From Costus lasius (lineage: Eukaryota > Streptophyta > Magnoliopsida > Zingiberales > Costaceae), in the NCBI GenBank assembly GCA_027563935.2, contig CM050448.1:124015493-124079492 (forward strand): a stretch of DNA of 64,000 nucleotides, given 5' to 3'. This document shows, one piece after another, positions 1 to 12,107 of the stretch. The translations under genes were made by a program, and so were the position numbers. The notes under the pieces are model-generated. The model was not told the DNA's origin. It saw nothing but the letters and a program-made list of their open reading frames with translations, and ran no database searches. The first letter of the stretch is position 1. Every line of letters starts with the position of its first letter.

Positions 1-139
1 CTAGAATTACGTTCACATAACAAAAAGAAAAAATCAACTATTGTCAGGCAAAAAAGTGAAGTAAGATAATTATGTAATGGTAAGAGCCAAGCTTAATTCA
101 AAGAACAACCAAGAAACAATAAGAAGAAACTAATCTTAC

Positions 140-1524
140 CTCCATAATCCTTGTTCTCAGCATCAACATAGGAATCTGGGAGCACAAATAAAACACCAGG
201 AAGACCTGTCATAAGCATAGATACACGTTATGATAGTGTACAAAACTCCATAAAAGATGAGATTGTGATTGTAATTTTTGAACCAATTAACAACTCTTGC
301 TGCTGGGAGAAAAGGGAAAGAAATCCTACATTAATGAACTTGATCTCAAACATATATCAGAAAATCTACAGATCAGACTTTCAGGAACACATACATAGCT
401 ACACAAGTTTCCAACTATAACACCTTTATTAACAATAATACATTTTTTTTTCAAACCAAAGCTCATTTAGAAAGGGGCAAGAACATATACATCCTTTTAA
501 AGTCTGAAAATTCCATATATGCCACAAAAAATATATCATTGCTAAATATACTTCTAGAAACTATTATCATCAGTTTACTAATCATCTAATTGATATATGT
601 TAAACAATGTCATAGTCCTAAATTGCTACTATGAGGTATTTTAATAACAAGAGAACTAATAAAACATAATTAGAATTAATTGACATAAATTAAGTACATG
701 TGATACGAGGATATATATGTGTGCAAAAATAAAGTTTACAGTAGATAAAAATCACTCATTTAGAAGGGCGATATCTGATATTTTGCCTTTAGAAAAAAAA
801 AGATGTCAATTCAAAGAACAATATTCAACACTGACCTTCGAGCTTGTTCGATGTCTCCTCATCAATTTCACATCCGAATCCGAAGTAACGCTCACAAGAC
901 ACATTATATATTTTCTTTTTAGCTTCCTCCTCACTATATCAGAAAGGGAAAACAGCAGAAAATAATTAGAAAGTAGATATTGAATCGTGTAAATAGGGAA
1001 AAGGTAAAAAAAGTAGACAGCAGGTAAACTTTTTGGGGAATGAGAGGACATAAAAAAAAAAAAGACCAGTACCTGCCGATGACCTTGGCTAGGGTTTGAA
1101 CGTAACAATCAATCATCTGCTGCTTGGACGCCCCTTCGCCTCCAGGCTTATCCATGACGATGAGCCAGTGCTCGTAGTCGCATCCAGGGAACAACGGAGC
1201 CATCTCCGTGGGCGGGCGGTCGCTGAATCCTGAACCGCTGCGGGAGCCGGAGCTCAAGGGCGAGTATGACGAGTCACCAGCGCGCCGGACCATGGACCGG
1301 ATCGCACCAATGCGGGAAGCGGCCCCCAACCGGGCCAGCCTGACGAACGTTGGAGAGGGGCGGAGAAGACGGCGGCCGACGAAAGGGAGTTCGGTGACAG
1401 GGCCAGAGTGGACGAAACCCTTGGAAAGAAACAACCCAAAAGGGGATCTGGCGGCGGCGGCGGCGGCGGCGGCGAAAGGGGAGGAAGCCATGGCGCTGGC
1501 GCGGGCGATGACGGCGATGGCCAT
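140..1524 (-). CDS. Multiple organellar RNA editing factor (MORF1/MORF3-like), 3' end outside window
   Basis: Three minus-strand exons are visible: 1524-1073, 933-836 and 205-140. Each junction has GT/AG ends and the frame carries across them (phases 2, 1, 1). The N-terminus is Ala/Arg/Ser-rich and looks like an organelle transit peptide. The conserved MORF box follows ([19 protein letters not shown] at about residues 113-131). Exon 2 encodes [19 protein letters not shown] and exon 3 encodes [19 protein letters not shown], both hallmarks of the family. MORF/RIP proteins bind PPR editing factors in mitochondrial or plastid editosomes during C-to-U RNA editing; this sequence resembles the MORF1/MORF3 mitochondrial subgroup, from memory. 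The last exon(s), after the donor at 139, lie beyond the left edge. An upstream in-frame ATG at 1578 is also possible; 1524 was chosen because the peptide from there looks more like a transit sequence. Confidence 0.9.
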
Positions 1525-1866
1525 TATCGCAGCAGTGACGAGGTTGAACCGCTTAGGTTTGCTGGATGGATGTGTCATGTGTATAGCTTTTGCAATTTGT
1601 TTGTACTGGATAGTGGATTCTGGATACTAGCCAGTCCGGATTCGGGTTCAGCAAAACTCGATCCGGCTAATATTATCGTTTTTCTTCCTTTTGTTAAACA
1701 TTTATTTTTAAAAATACTAATTAAATTCAAAACATATCACTAAATTAGTTACTTAAAACTCAGATGGCTAAGTTGTTATTCGGTAAGAATAAGGTTATGA
1801 TAACCGTGCAGCACTAACGTCACGAAAAATAACTTAAGAAATCTTGAGACTGCAGGAATAGGGTAC
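1525..1866. promoter_or_regulatory. Shared divergent promoter between MORF and POLD4 genes
   Basis: About 340 bp separate the two divergent start codons (1524 minus, 1867 plus), so both 5' regions must lie here. The interval is AT-rich and no strong TATA box was recognised in either direction. Joint regulation is an inference from the head-to-head arrangement only. Confidence 0.45.
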
Positions 1867-2368
1867 ATGATGGCATCGGGCGATATCAAAGGTTTCTACC
1901 GGGAGAAGAAGCAGCCAAAAGGTGGCGGCCTCGCCAAATCCGACACCGCCGCCTCATCCTCCAAGAAGAGGAAGAAGAAAGCCGACAACTCCGGCGGCGG
2001 CGCCACCTTGGGCGCCCTCGCTCCCCAGACCACGGCCCTCTTCGCGCACGGCACGCTTGATCTCACTAGTTGACCTTTTCCGTTCCCTTTTCCATTAATT
2101 ATTTTCGCTTCCAATTTCGTCTCGCTTCCCTCTTGCCAATCAGCTGAAGTGTCTAATTTCAGATGATTACAGCGAGGAGGAGGAGCGGCTGAGAAATTTC
2201 GACATGGACACGCGCTACGGCCCCTGCGTCGGCATGACGCGCCTCGCACGCTGGGAGCGAGCCTTTTCCATGGGTCTCCAACCGCCGGCCGAACTGCGCG
2301 ATCTTCTCATTCGAATTGCCGAATCCAAACCCTCCGACCTGGAGTGCCTCTGGGAAGGGCGTGTTTAA
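1867..2368 (+). CDS. POLD4: DNA polymerase delta subunit 4 (p12/POLD4 family)
   Basis: Two exons, 1867-2068 and 2163-2368, are joined by a 94-bp GT..AG intron (donor GTTGAC, acceptor TTTCAG) and give a 135-residue protein. The N-terminus (GDIKGFYREKK) is the family's basic, PCNA-interaction-like segment. A Lys-rich low-complexity linker follows, then the conserved C-terminal core, with LDLTNDYSEEEERLRNFD across the splice and YGPCVGMTRLARWERAFSMG after it. The protein is the small accessory subunit of replicative polymerase delta and acts in the nucleus with PCNA. Its length is typical of plant members. The ATG at 1867 is followed at once by a second ATG, so either may be used. The gene is head-to-head with the MORF gene. 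Confidence 0.92.
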
Positions 2369-2958
2369 GGAATTAGGAGGACGAAAACTACCTTCTTGAT
2401 CCTATTTCCCGGTGAGTGAAGACTGCTAGCAAATTCCTTCCCTCTCAAGCTTGTATCATTATCTTCTGTCGCTGTTTACGATTACTGTTGGTGCTTCTTA
2501 GTAGTTCCGTCACATGTTCTCTGTAAGACAATAGGTTAGCACTTGAGGTAGATTTAATAAACTTGAATGTTTATATTCGATCATCATTCATCATCATTGA
2601 AGCCACGTTGAGTGTGCCTGTAAAATTAAAACGAAGTTCTACATCCATATCTAGATTCATATTTCATTTTATTGAAGGTCCGTACAGCTTGGATTCCTAG
2701 TATTTAACATTTTGTGTTTTTTTTTGGACAATATAATAATCCTAGTAAAATCAGTTTGGTTAAACATTCTTGCTATGTTAGAATTTGGAACATGAAAGTA
2801 AGGAAGGAAGTTTGGAGTAAAGAAGTTGAGCCCAAATGCATAATATGCAACCTTATGACAGTTTTTCCCCTCTGTAAGTGTTATTTGAAATATTGCCAAA
2901 ATATCAAATAAAAACTCTCCAAAACCGAAGTATAGGATATGTTAGGTATGGTTTTGCA
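2369..2958. other. 3' flank of POLD4, no gene seen
   Basis: AT-rich sequence that probably holds the POLD4 3' UTR. Short open frames on both strands (for example 2669-2911) have no recognisable similarity. Confidence 0.5.
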
Positions 2959-3303
2959 CTTGGTGTTAGGGCCCGGTTCAGCGGTTCGGCCCAAGCCCAG
3001 ATCCAACCGAGATAAACAACAGGCAGCGGCCCAATCCACAATCTTCTCTTCAAACGCACGCGCGGAGCTCGCGTACGACGGACTCGTGCCGAACGAAGAC
3101 GGCGTCGTCTCCGCAACACACGGACGCGGACGCGTTCGTCGGCGTTCGGACGCGGTCTCCAGCGGGTTGCTCGGACGAGCTCGACGACGGCGGTCGCGAG
3201 CGAAGCGGAAGACGCGGGCTGCCTTCCCGATTTGGAGGAACGTACGCGAGGGACGCGGAGCTGGAGACGAAGCAGCCGAAGAAGCGGACGCGGCTTCCTT
3301 CTC

Positions 3304-3310
3304 TATAAAA
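3304..3310 (+). promoter_or_regulatory. TATA box of the solo LTR
   Basis: TATAAAA lies inside the GC-rich LTR, about 340 bp from its 5' end, where the U3/R boundary promoter would be expected. It supports plus orientation of the LTR. Confidence 0.55.
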
Positions 3311-3815
3311 GCTCGACGAGGCGGTCGAGTTCGGGGTGCGCAGAGGGCGTCACCATATAGAGCGCCGGGGCGACTCCACCGGCGACGGCGAGGGCGCCGT
3401 CGCCTCTTCCAGAGCAGGGCTCTGATGCCGCCACAGGGCGAAGGTCGGCGTGGCGGCGTCGACGAGAGAAAGGAGGAAATAAAGGCTTGTAGCCGGCGAT
3501 GACCGGCGAGGGAGGGATGGGGGCACCGGCGACGGTGGTCGTCGGCGTAGAGGAGTTTTGTAACGTTTTAATGGGAATAAAACGAAGCTTTCCCTCTCCG
3601 TTCATCTCTCCCCTGTTCCCAGTTTCCGGCGGTGTTTCTAGCGACGACAGCGATCGGCGGCGAGGCGACTGTGTCCGGGCGTCGGCGAGAAACAGAGAGG
3701 AGGCAGGCGGCTTCCCTCCACTGGCACGCTCGGCAGAAGCGACGACGCGGCGGCGTCGTGCGTCGAGAGGAAGAAGACGACTCGGCGTTCGAGGCGCGAG
3801 TCAACGATTTCGGGC

Positions 3816-3970
3816 TGACGTCAGCGGGACGACGCTGACGTAAGGCGGCGTGATTTTGAAATCAAATCGGCGAACAAAATTGGGTGACGTCAGCGACGGA
3901 TTGCTGACGCAAGCAACGGTGATTTTCGGCGCGGCGGCGAAAATCGATCGAGGCTGACGTCACGCTGACG
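3816..3970 (+). promoter_or_regulatory. Six TGACG (as-1/CRE-like) motifs in three pairs
   Basis: TGACG starts at 3816, 3836, 3885, 3905, 3955 and 3966. The first motif of each pair is the palindrome TGACGTCA (3816, 3885) or TGACGTCAC (3955); the second is TGACGTAAG or TGACGCAAG. The first two pairs both have 20-bp spacing and the third has 11 bp. TGACG is the core bound by TGA-class bZIP factors. These motifs lie about 500 bp downstream of the LTR TATA box. Confidence 0.6.
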
Positions 3971-4236
3971 CAAGCAGGAGCGTGATTTTGACTTCGGTCA
4001 AAATCAGAGAGAGATTGAGGTATTTTCAAATTAGGGTTTGCTTCCGAACTTTCCTAATTGGGGTTAGGGTTCTGAGCGGCTTTGTAATTTGGGAATAAAA
4101 ATTATCCGGGGAGATTAGGGTTTCGATTTTGGGTCGGAAACCCTAGGGCGAGTTACGTTCTGGTATTCCGCCGGACGGCTCTAGGAAGCGGATAAGCGCT
4201 AATTCTAGACCGATCCGACCGGGGCGTGACACTTGG

Positions 4237-7200
4237 GAACGGTGATGCGAATCAAACTATGTTACAATGTTCTTCATGAAAACATGTAATGCACGGGGAA
4301 ATTAATATGGAAGTTAACTTCTTTAAATTTATTTTAAAGTCACAATACTAGGAGCAATTATCATGGGCATAAACAAATTCAAAATGCAAGAAAATTAGGA
4401 AGTAGAAAAAGAAAGTGGAAAAAAAAATCTTGGTTTTATTGTGTCCTAGCAAAGAAAGAAATTCTGGGTAGACATAGAATCATGAAAATACAGGCATATA
4501 AACTGACATAAAGTGAATTAACTTCATTCATGAAAGGTTAACACAATTTTAATGACTGACAGAGTCATGACACCACATATTAACCCATATAGAACTAAAT
4601 CCATGTGCATATATATATTACTCTTAACAAGCTTAGATGATTCATATTGCCATTGAATTTGTGTTTCCCATTATTTCTCTTGTTTTGTTATATTTTTGAC
4701 ACTAAGAAGGAAAGTTATTGGAGAGAAGGGAAGACAGAAGAAAATATAGGGAGATGATTTAATAGTCCATCATTAAAAGTCCCTTTAAAATCTTGTCCTT
4801 AAATAGGCATTAGATTCACTAAATATAAATAAACTATGAATAACTCACTAGGTAAAAATATGATACAAAGTTGGTGTAGGACAACGCAGGAAAGAGAGGA
4901 AAGAAAAAATAGAATAGACATTAACCACTAACAGATAAATAGACTACCACCAATCGACAAATATATATGGTAAAATTATCTACTACTACATCTACCATTA
5001 ATACCATGAACTACATCAATTGTTTTAGAAACAAACTTACCAGCATAGATAACATGTGTTTCATCGAGGATCTATTGTATGAAAAATCATATATGTTGTC
5101 GCAATCATTACAGCCTTAGTACAATAGTACCATTTATTCCTAGTCATTGCATATAGTAGCTATGAATTATGTGAGTGCGTTTACAATCTATTGCTAGTAC
5201 ACTTCTCCTTAGTGTAGCAAAACACTACATTCTCTATCTCTGAAATTTAATCTACTTGACATAATAAGAAACTCTTATTTTTAACATCTGAAATTTAATT
5301 GGGAGACTTCTCATGCTGAAGGCTTAAGCTATTAAGATATAACCCAATTTGTATACTTTGTAACCTCACGAGCAAAATCTTGATTCAGCACATCCCCTTG
5401 CATGCAAATCAGATTAAGCTTGCAAATGTAACAAAGAACAAGAGAGTAAAATTCATAAAAGTTTGCAAGCCTTCATAAAGGTGGATCTGAAATAATGATA
5501 AGTGAAAAACGTAAAGAATAACTGGAGACAGCTTTGAAATATTAATTTCTAGCACTAAAATACTATGTAAACCAAGTATTAACAAACATTGATTATTCAA
5601 GACTATATCTGAAACTAGACAAGTAGAAGAATTCACAAAAAAAAAAAAAGAATCATCTAATAGTGAGGAAACTCTTCAAAGGAATGAGAAATATACACGC
5701 TTGTTGTTTGTGTGAGTAATAAAAGGGACCGATGGCAATGCTAAATATGGAATGATGAGTAAGAGAACAAAACAGTGTGAGGAGATTCAAAATGTACAAA
5801 CTGGGATGATGACGGGCAAGTGATGTTGTGAGTACTAAATATGTTAGTTTCAAGTTTCATTATGTATCACCTAATATATGTGTTACGTATCACTCTCAGG
5901 TGTTTCTAAAACTAGTATACTATGTGTCGTTAAAATCAGTACTGATACATCTACATGCTGGTATGCTACATATATAGTCTTTTCTACCCATTAATCCCTT
6001 AAAAGAATTAATTTATTCTTAACATGGTGAACTCGGCTTAACTTGCTTGAGTCAAATCAATCAATCGTGTTGACTAATTATTTAACTAAGTTTACCCAAA
6101 AGATCATCCTAGGATAGAGTTAACTCCCCCAACCTGATTTAGAATGTAGAGTCGTATGTTTGATAAAGATGATTTGCAAGTTTTACAAACATGCTTCCAT
6201 CTTTCCTTGCAAGAATTTCTTGGATTTTCTCACGTTTACTTTGGTAAAACTAGCAACCTTCTCATTTGTGTGCAATATCTTTCTTTTCATCATATGTATG
6301 AATAATTAGTGGTCTTCTGTTGCATACAAATTGAAGCACACTGTCTTCTCACTTGATTTGGAGGTGTATGAATAATGTGTTTTCATTATGTTTTATAATC
6401 CAACCACTATATAAGATAATCGTATAATCATTTTGTATGTATTATTTTATTTTATTTTTCTATTCAACCCTAGAAAAGAATGGAAAATAAGTTTGTCTTC
6501 TTTGCACAAGAGAACTTACATATTTTCTTTCAATAAAAATAAGTGGGAGTGAATAATACTATTAAATCTTTTGCCATATTTGATGCTTGTTATAGTTCGT
6601 GTAGTCATTGTATTACACCGTGTCTTCCTGATATTGTGTTCAAAAGATTTCAAGCATTTGTTTGGGAAGCAAATTATATAAATTTTGTTCTTCAGAAAAC
6701 TATTTGAGCACACGCTCTTATTCCAATCAAAATTTCCAAACAATTTCCCTCAATGGTCCTCACCAATAGAGGCAAGTTAGTGAGTTATAGTTTCCTATGA
6801 AGTTGCCAGTTATCTCCATTTTGGCTTACAATTCAAATGCATTGATTCTCCACTTTAATCTGGAGTATTTTCCAGCCATTAGGATTACATGTTTTTCATC
6901 TAGTTCTTTGGATTTCCGTTTCTTGTAGTCTTGAGTCAAATATTCAATGTCGACGATGTTCAGAAAAATTATGATAATGGTAATACTGTAAGCTTGGATC
7001 ACTCAATTTTCTCGAGTACTTTGTATCACATGCCCTACATGAGTACTTCACATGTATGGCCACGATACAATGCAGATTTGGGACTGAAACTTTCACTAGG
7101 CTCCACTGAAACAGAGAGACCACTTCTAGTTTGAATCAGAACAAACAAGTAGCAAGACATGTAGTGGCGATGTTATTAAATGATGATAGACTGGAGCAAC

Positions 7201-7601
7201 CACATTTGAAGTAGGCAAATCTGGTGAAGAGGCATTGGAGAGGCAAAACTCGCTATTAGCAATTGTGATGTAAAGATCATAATATTGCAAACTATATGAC
7301 TAGACCTCACACCCAAACTAATAGTTCCAAAGCCCCTGTGGTCAGCTAAACATTGTATATAACATTCGGATCTTGTCATAGAAGGCTCTCATGAGTGGAA
7401 TCACTCTAAGCTCGCATGGTCAGATTGGCCATCAGATGCTCCCACACTCTCGGGAGCATCATCACCTCTTACAACATGGATGATATTGCCTCTTATAGAT
7501 GAAGGTCAATGAGTAATTTTGAACCGGTGGTTAACCAATCAAATTAAATTAAAACTAATAATTAATCAAAATTAATTGACCTTAAGTTGAGTGGTGATAT
7601 T
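4237..7601. other. AT-rich intergenic DNA, no supported gene
   Basis: No splice-consistent or conserved coding sequence was found. The only open frame with any feature is 6931-7134 (plus), which ends in an LKLSLG EAR-like motif but has no recognisable domain. Confidence 0.5.
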
Positions 7602-8031
7602 GGCCCCGTTTAGTCTAGCTTCTAGGCTTGATTATGACTTTGCGGTCAGTAGAAATCAAGAAGCTGAGGTGTTTGGTTCTTCAGCTTCTCTGTTCCAAGT
7701 TCTAACCCATAAATTAGCTGTTTCTCTGAGAAGCAGGAGTGTGAAGCTGCTTCTCTGGCCCTCTACATGCTTATGCTCAATAACCTTTATATATGATAAT
7801 AATTTTTTAATAATATAACTCATAATATTTTTAATAAGTATTTTAATTAGAGTTAACTACAAATTTAATCATATAAATTTTATCTTAATAATTTTTTTAA
7901 TAAAAAATTATTTATTATAAATAAAATAATCTAACCATAAGTTGTGTATCTAAACACCTTTCTTGTTTCTCCAGCCAGTATCTTTTCAACCAGTAAAAGC
8001 TAGAAGCAAAAGCTAGGCTAAATGGAGCCAT
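7602..8031. mobile_element. MITE-like element, TIR GGCCCCGTTTAG / CTAAATGGAGCC
   Basis: The ends are imperfect inverted repeats (GGCCCCGTTTAG at 7602, CTAAATGGAGCC ending at 8031). Both arms also contain related CTAGCTTCT / AGAAGC motifs. ATT lies just outside each end, fitting a 3-bp duplication of PIF/Harbinger type. There is no coding capacity. The superfamily is uncertain. Confidence 0.55.
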
Positions 8032-9392
8032 TGTAAGTTTAAACTAACTAAAGTGTAAACACCCCAAGATACACTCCCTTTCCAAAATTTTGAAATCCTT
8101 GATCTAGTTATGAACTCTCCTTTTATAAAGAACAACAAAGAATCAAGATAGTCCCACATGGGATCCAAAGCGACATTCTATTACGACTAAATTATAAATT
8201 CTTTAGCAATTTCTCATATCCATGCATTTATCCGTCGAGGTTTAAACAACTCAATCTTACCAATAGCGAGCTGGTTGACATCGCGCACCCTGTGACCGTT
8301 GAATTTATAAGCCAAATCCTTATTAGTGGTCGGAAGAAATCATGTAAATATATACGTTGAAATCAACCACGCGATAGATAATAATCTATATGCGATAACT
8401 CAGAATAAAACAAATGCATGCATTTATAAATTTAGCCCTTCAAATCATCCATAACTCAAGTTCCATAAGAAATTAATTTCTATTGATGTCTATATTGCAT
8501 GATAGATTTTAAAAATATCAAATGTTTGAGTTCTCAAGCCGCTTGTAGATCTACACGTGAAAGTAAACTTTATAATATTCTTTGGTCTACTGAGGCAACT
8601 TATCCATCCCTCCTAGACAGATTAGGTTTTAGATGTTATCTTGTCTTCGACCTCTGATAGGTTACAATAAAAAATTATTTTTTTATTTCATCAACTTCAT
8701 CTGAACCATAGACTTTGCCAAATCATACAGCCTAGCTTAAGCCTCCATAAGATCTCTATAAAGTGACGCCCGACTGTATATATAAAAAATTCTTGTAAAT
8801 GCCTAATACATGTGCAAATAGTGCACTATCATTAGATCGAGCACATTAAGACAAACGAGAACTAATAATCCGTCTATAGTAATGGATAGTTGGATAGATG
8901 ATTGTACACTATTTGCACATCACATTGCTTGCACACTGTAATCCTATATCTGGACATCTATGCAAGCATCCATTCATATTATTTTTTCTGCAACGCCACA
9001 GATGTAAGTTCTGACGAGGAGGTTTGGACCTCCTTATCACTAATCAATCAGTCGTTTTCCATTGGAAAAGTCTGAATCTAATAATTGAGTCCACTTTAAA
9101 GGAAAATAAAAAATCAAAGTATGCCGCCAGTTAGAAGCACATTCATCGCCTAAAATTTGCAAAACACAGTATCATGATTCATGACCGATCAAGGATTCCT
9201 ACGAAGCTTCTTGCCCATCACTCCATCAATCTTCTACACATTTTCTATGCATACTCCGCAGCAACACGGCTAGCAGAAGCTTGACTTCCATTTCCACTTA
9301 AAACCAACCAGTTCAAAGTTCTTATTCTTCCAGCCACAGCCAAAGGCACCACCGGTGGACCAGCCAGCATGATTTGACCAGAGCGCTTTCCC
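8032..9392. other. Intergenic DNA upstream of the DUF1218 gene
   Basis: AT-rich sequence without a supported gene. It contains the small inverted repeat at 8810-8920 and must hold the promoter of the downstream plus-strand gene. No clear TATA box was singled out. Confidence 0.4.
8810..8920. repeat. Imperfect inverted repeat (hairpin, 23-bp arms)
   Basis: The left arm 8810-8832 (starting ATGTGCAAATAGTG) and right arm 8898-8920 (ending ACTATTTGCACAT) are nearly complementary, with about 65 bp between them. It could be a tiny MITE remnant or a transcribed hairpin. Confidence 0.5.
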
Positions 9393-9446
9393 ATGTCCTT
9401 TATAAGAAGAATCAACGGGCCATTGCTCGCGAGGCTTCCAATTGCA

Positions 9447-10232
9447 ATGGAAATACCACGCAGGAGCAATAAGCTTGTAATCTGCACCACCGTCGTCCTC
9501 CTGAGCGCTGCCGCCTTCTCATGCTGCATAGCAGCTGAATTCAAGAAAGTGAAGGTGAGTGCTCTACATGCGTACATACATACAAAGGCCTTAATTTCAA
9601 GAAGTTTATATTCCCTCCCTTGCGAAAAAGGTGAAGATCATGAAATTGGACGGCAACCTCTGTTCTCTGCCAAAAAGCTCCTCGTTTGGGTTAGGGATCG
9701 CCGCGCTTGTGTGCCTCTCAGCGGCGCAGATTATTGGGACTACCAGGGGCGGAACTAGGTTTTGCTCAAAGCAGAGCCTTGCACGGTTTCTCCCCATCCT
9801 CTTGCTACTTCCCTGTTGGTAAATTTCACTTCCACAGCTACTGAGAATCTTAGCAATAATACATGCATTCATGTTGCAACTTGTCCATGATTATGGCAAT
9901 GTACATGGGTTATGTATAAATTAATGGCAACTTAAACAATTGGATAATTATTAACGAATTGTAGGGTCATTTACGTGGTGGCGCTGATCCTGTTGGCTAC
10001 TGCTTCCAGCATGAACGGCGGGCAGCCGTACGGGAAAGGGTGGATGGACGGCGACTGCTACGTAGTTCACGACGGAGTTTACGCAGGCGCCGGCATTCTT
10101 GTGGTCTCCGTGACACTTCTCATACTTGCCTTCAATTTCACCAAGGATGAAGATGTGGGCAAGTCAAGACGACTAAGTGGCTCCCAGCCGGAGACTGGAA
10201 ATGGAAGTTTCCACGAAGGAAGCACAAGGTGA
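9447..10232 (+). CDS. DUF1218 / DESIGUAL-type four-TM membrane protein
   Basis: Three exons (9447-9554, 9631-9818, 9965-10232) have GT/AG junctions and continuous frame, giving 187 residues. TM1 is VICTTVVLLSAAAFSCCIAAE. The conserved luminal cysteine follows (KLDGNLCSLP), then TM2 (GLGIAALVCLSAAQIIGT). TM3 (WVIYVVALILLATASSMNG) spans the exon 2/3 junction. GDCYVVHDGVYAGAG leads into TM4 (GILVVSVTLLILAFNF). This order and the paired cysteines match the plant DUF1218 family, which includes DESIGUAL/VCC and the modifying-wall-lignin proteins. These are ER or plasma-membrane proteins linked to leaf symmetry or wall lignification. The C-terminal tail is polar and divergent. An in-frame ATG at 9393 would add 18 residues; 9447 was chosen because TM1 then lies close to the N-terminus, as in the family. 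Which family branch it belongs to cannot be decided here. Confidence 0.85.
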
Positions 10233-10631
10233 CTTGGCAAAAAGCATTTTATGGCTAACATACTTTTTCCTTTCTTAGAAGAAAAAAGTAAAGGAATTAT
10301 TTGAATTCTGAAGTGGGAAGAATTGTTCCTGCGTAATAAGTTCATGTATAGTATTCAAAAGATTTCGTCTGGTATAGTTAACTACAAGCAAAATTTGGCC
10401 AAACAATGGATACAACATTTCTGTAATACCTTTAATTCTCATCAGCATCGCGAGCACTTTCCAATGTTACTTCTAGCTGTCCTTGCCACAGATTCAGCAA
10501 TGAATGGATGACAACATTAATAGGTTAAAGTCTTACACAGAAAAAGTAGTAATTGATCCCACTGCTAAAAAATGGTTAGCTAATAAGAGCCTATCCAACT
10601 AAGTTAATATTAAACAGCAGATATGCATGAT

Positions 10632-11057
10632 CAATATACCACTACGCTTAGAATTTGAACGATCAAGTTTTTTTTTCCTACAAGACTTTCATCTTCGAAA
10701 TTTCTTGCAAGATATCAAGTTCAAGCAGGATAAACAAACAAGGTTAATGGAGGCTGCCAAGTTACTAACCCCTTCTTATGCAGAAAAAAAAAACTGTATA
10801 GGAAATTGAACTTCTGAAATATGTTTCCTCAGATGGAAGAATTTCAATATACCACTACGCTTACAATTTGAACGATCAATTTTTTTTTTCCCAACAAGAC
10901 TTTCATCTTCGAAACTTCTTGCAAGATATCAAGTTCAAGCGGGATAAACAAACAAGGTGAAAGGAGGCGACCAAGTTACTAACCCGTTCCTATGCAGAAA
11001 AAAAAACTGTATAGGAAATTGAACTTCTGAAATATGTTTCTTCAGATAGAAGAATTT
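10632..11057. repeat. Direct tandem duplication, 213-bp period
   Basis: Copy 1 (10632-10844) and copy 2 (10845-11057) both run from CAATATACCACTACGCTTA to GAAGAATTTC. They share internal blocks such as GACTTTCATCTTCGAAA and AGATATCAAGTTCAAGC, with scattered substitutions and poly-T/poly-A length differences. The array lies 3' of the DUF1218 gene and encodes nothing recognisable. Confidence 0.85.
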
Positions 11058-12107
11058 CACCTTCCAGATTGGATTTAAGTTTATGAAGTAGTAGCAACTT
11101 TTAGTCACTCCTCGCTCCATACTCTCAAATATCAATCAAATGCAGGCATGCTGGCAAAGGATATATCAAGCTGATTTACAGGCTAGCACGGATGCTGGGT
11201 CTAAATGCAACTGTATCAAAAGAACTGTTCCCTATCATGCACAGTCTAAATCAAGTGGTACTGTATTGCCTATAAAAGCGGTCACAACTGAAAAATAAGC
11301 ACCAGTATAACTCAGGTTAACTACATGAATAGGACATGATTATGAACTTTGCTTTAATTTGATATTCAGACGTTTTTTTTTACTCAATTCGATATACAAA
11401 GAATTGAAACAGTTTTAGTTGGGTCCTGTTTGATTTTGTCGATCGGTCATAAGCAAACAAAAATACAATATTTCTCGGTAGTCCACTAGTATCTCCATCT
11501 GCTGCATAAGCAAATGATCAGCGTTGCGAAGTTCAACAGAATTTAATATGAATGGATACACTGCAAGCTTCTGGTAAACTCATAACTTTGGCTCTTATAT
11601 ATGAATCAAAATCAAATCAAATTCTATGATTACAACATCACCAAACAGAATGGTGATGAGGCACATATCTTGACCCCACTGATACGTGAACTGGAAACTC
11701 GTTTAGTGATTCAATGTGTTTAGTCATTTGAATCATATTTTACAACTGGTTTAACAGAACAGTAATTCTCAAGTCTACTCTAAATCCAATTGTTGGAACT
11801 TAGTTGGCCAATAAACATTTATACGCAAACCCAATCCTCCAGAATCGGAACTTAGATTCTTGGGCTATCAATTCAAGGTAACCCAGTGAAGTGCCGATGC
11901 AAGTAATTAAACAATCACATTTGGTTACTTATATTTTCCGTATTCTGATTGCACAAACCTTGAAATCAGTTTCAGGCATAACTTTTATCTTTAATCACGG
12001 ATAAAATAAAATAAAAATTTGTTATATACAGAGAAGGATACACATATAAATGAGAAAAAGGTATACACTACACCATGTTAAATTACCTTTGCAGTGTGAT
12101 AGAGAAC
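11058..12107. other. Intergenic DNA between DUF1218 gene and TrmB 3' end
   Basis: AT-rich sequence with no supported gene. The right part probably includes the 3' UTR of the minus-strand methyltransferase gene. Confidence 0.4.

Larger units (their letters stand above)
2964..4231 (+). mobile_element. Solo LTR (1,268 bp), probably Ty3/gypsy class
   Basis: The unit begins TGTTAGGG at 2964 and ends GCGTGACA at 4231, so it has the TG..CA ends of an LTR. It is flanked by a perfect 5-bp target-site duplication CTTGG (2959-2963 and 4232-4236). A TATA box (TATAAAA, 3304-3310) and AATAAA signals (3576-3581, 4094-4099) fit a plus-oriented LTR. No gag-pol or second LTR is present, so it most likely arose by LTR-LTR recombination. 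The body is strongly GC-rich, which creates long spurious open frames on both strands. The end GGGGCGTGACA resembles many plant gypsy LTRs, but the lineage is not proved. Confidence 0.85.

Noticed and set aside
1208..1743. Plus-strand frames over the MORF first exon
   Set aside because: Antisense shadows of a GC-rich exon with Gly/Ala runs; the minus-strand frame has clear family identity.
2939..3843. Long Arg/Gly-rich open frames on both strands
   Set aside because: They lie wholly inside the GC-rich solo LTR, overlap in several frames and have no domain.
6931..7134. 67-codon ORF ending with an LKLSLG EAR-like motif
   Set aside because: No upstream domain, no splice context and no recognised family; the motif is too short to stand alone.
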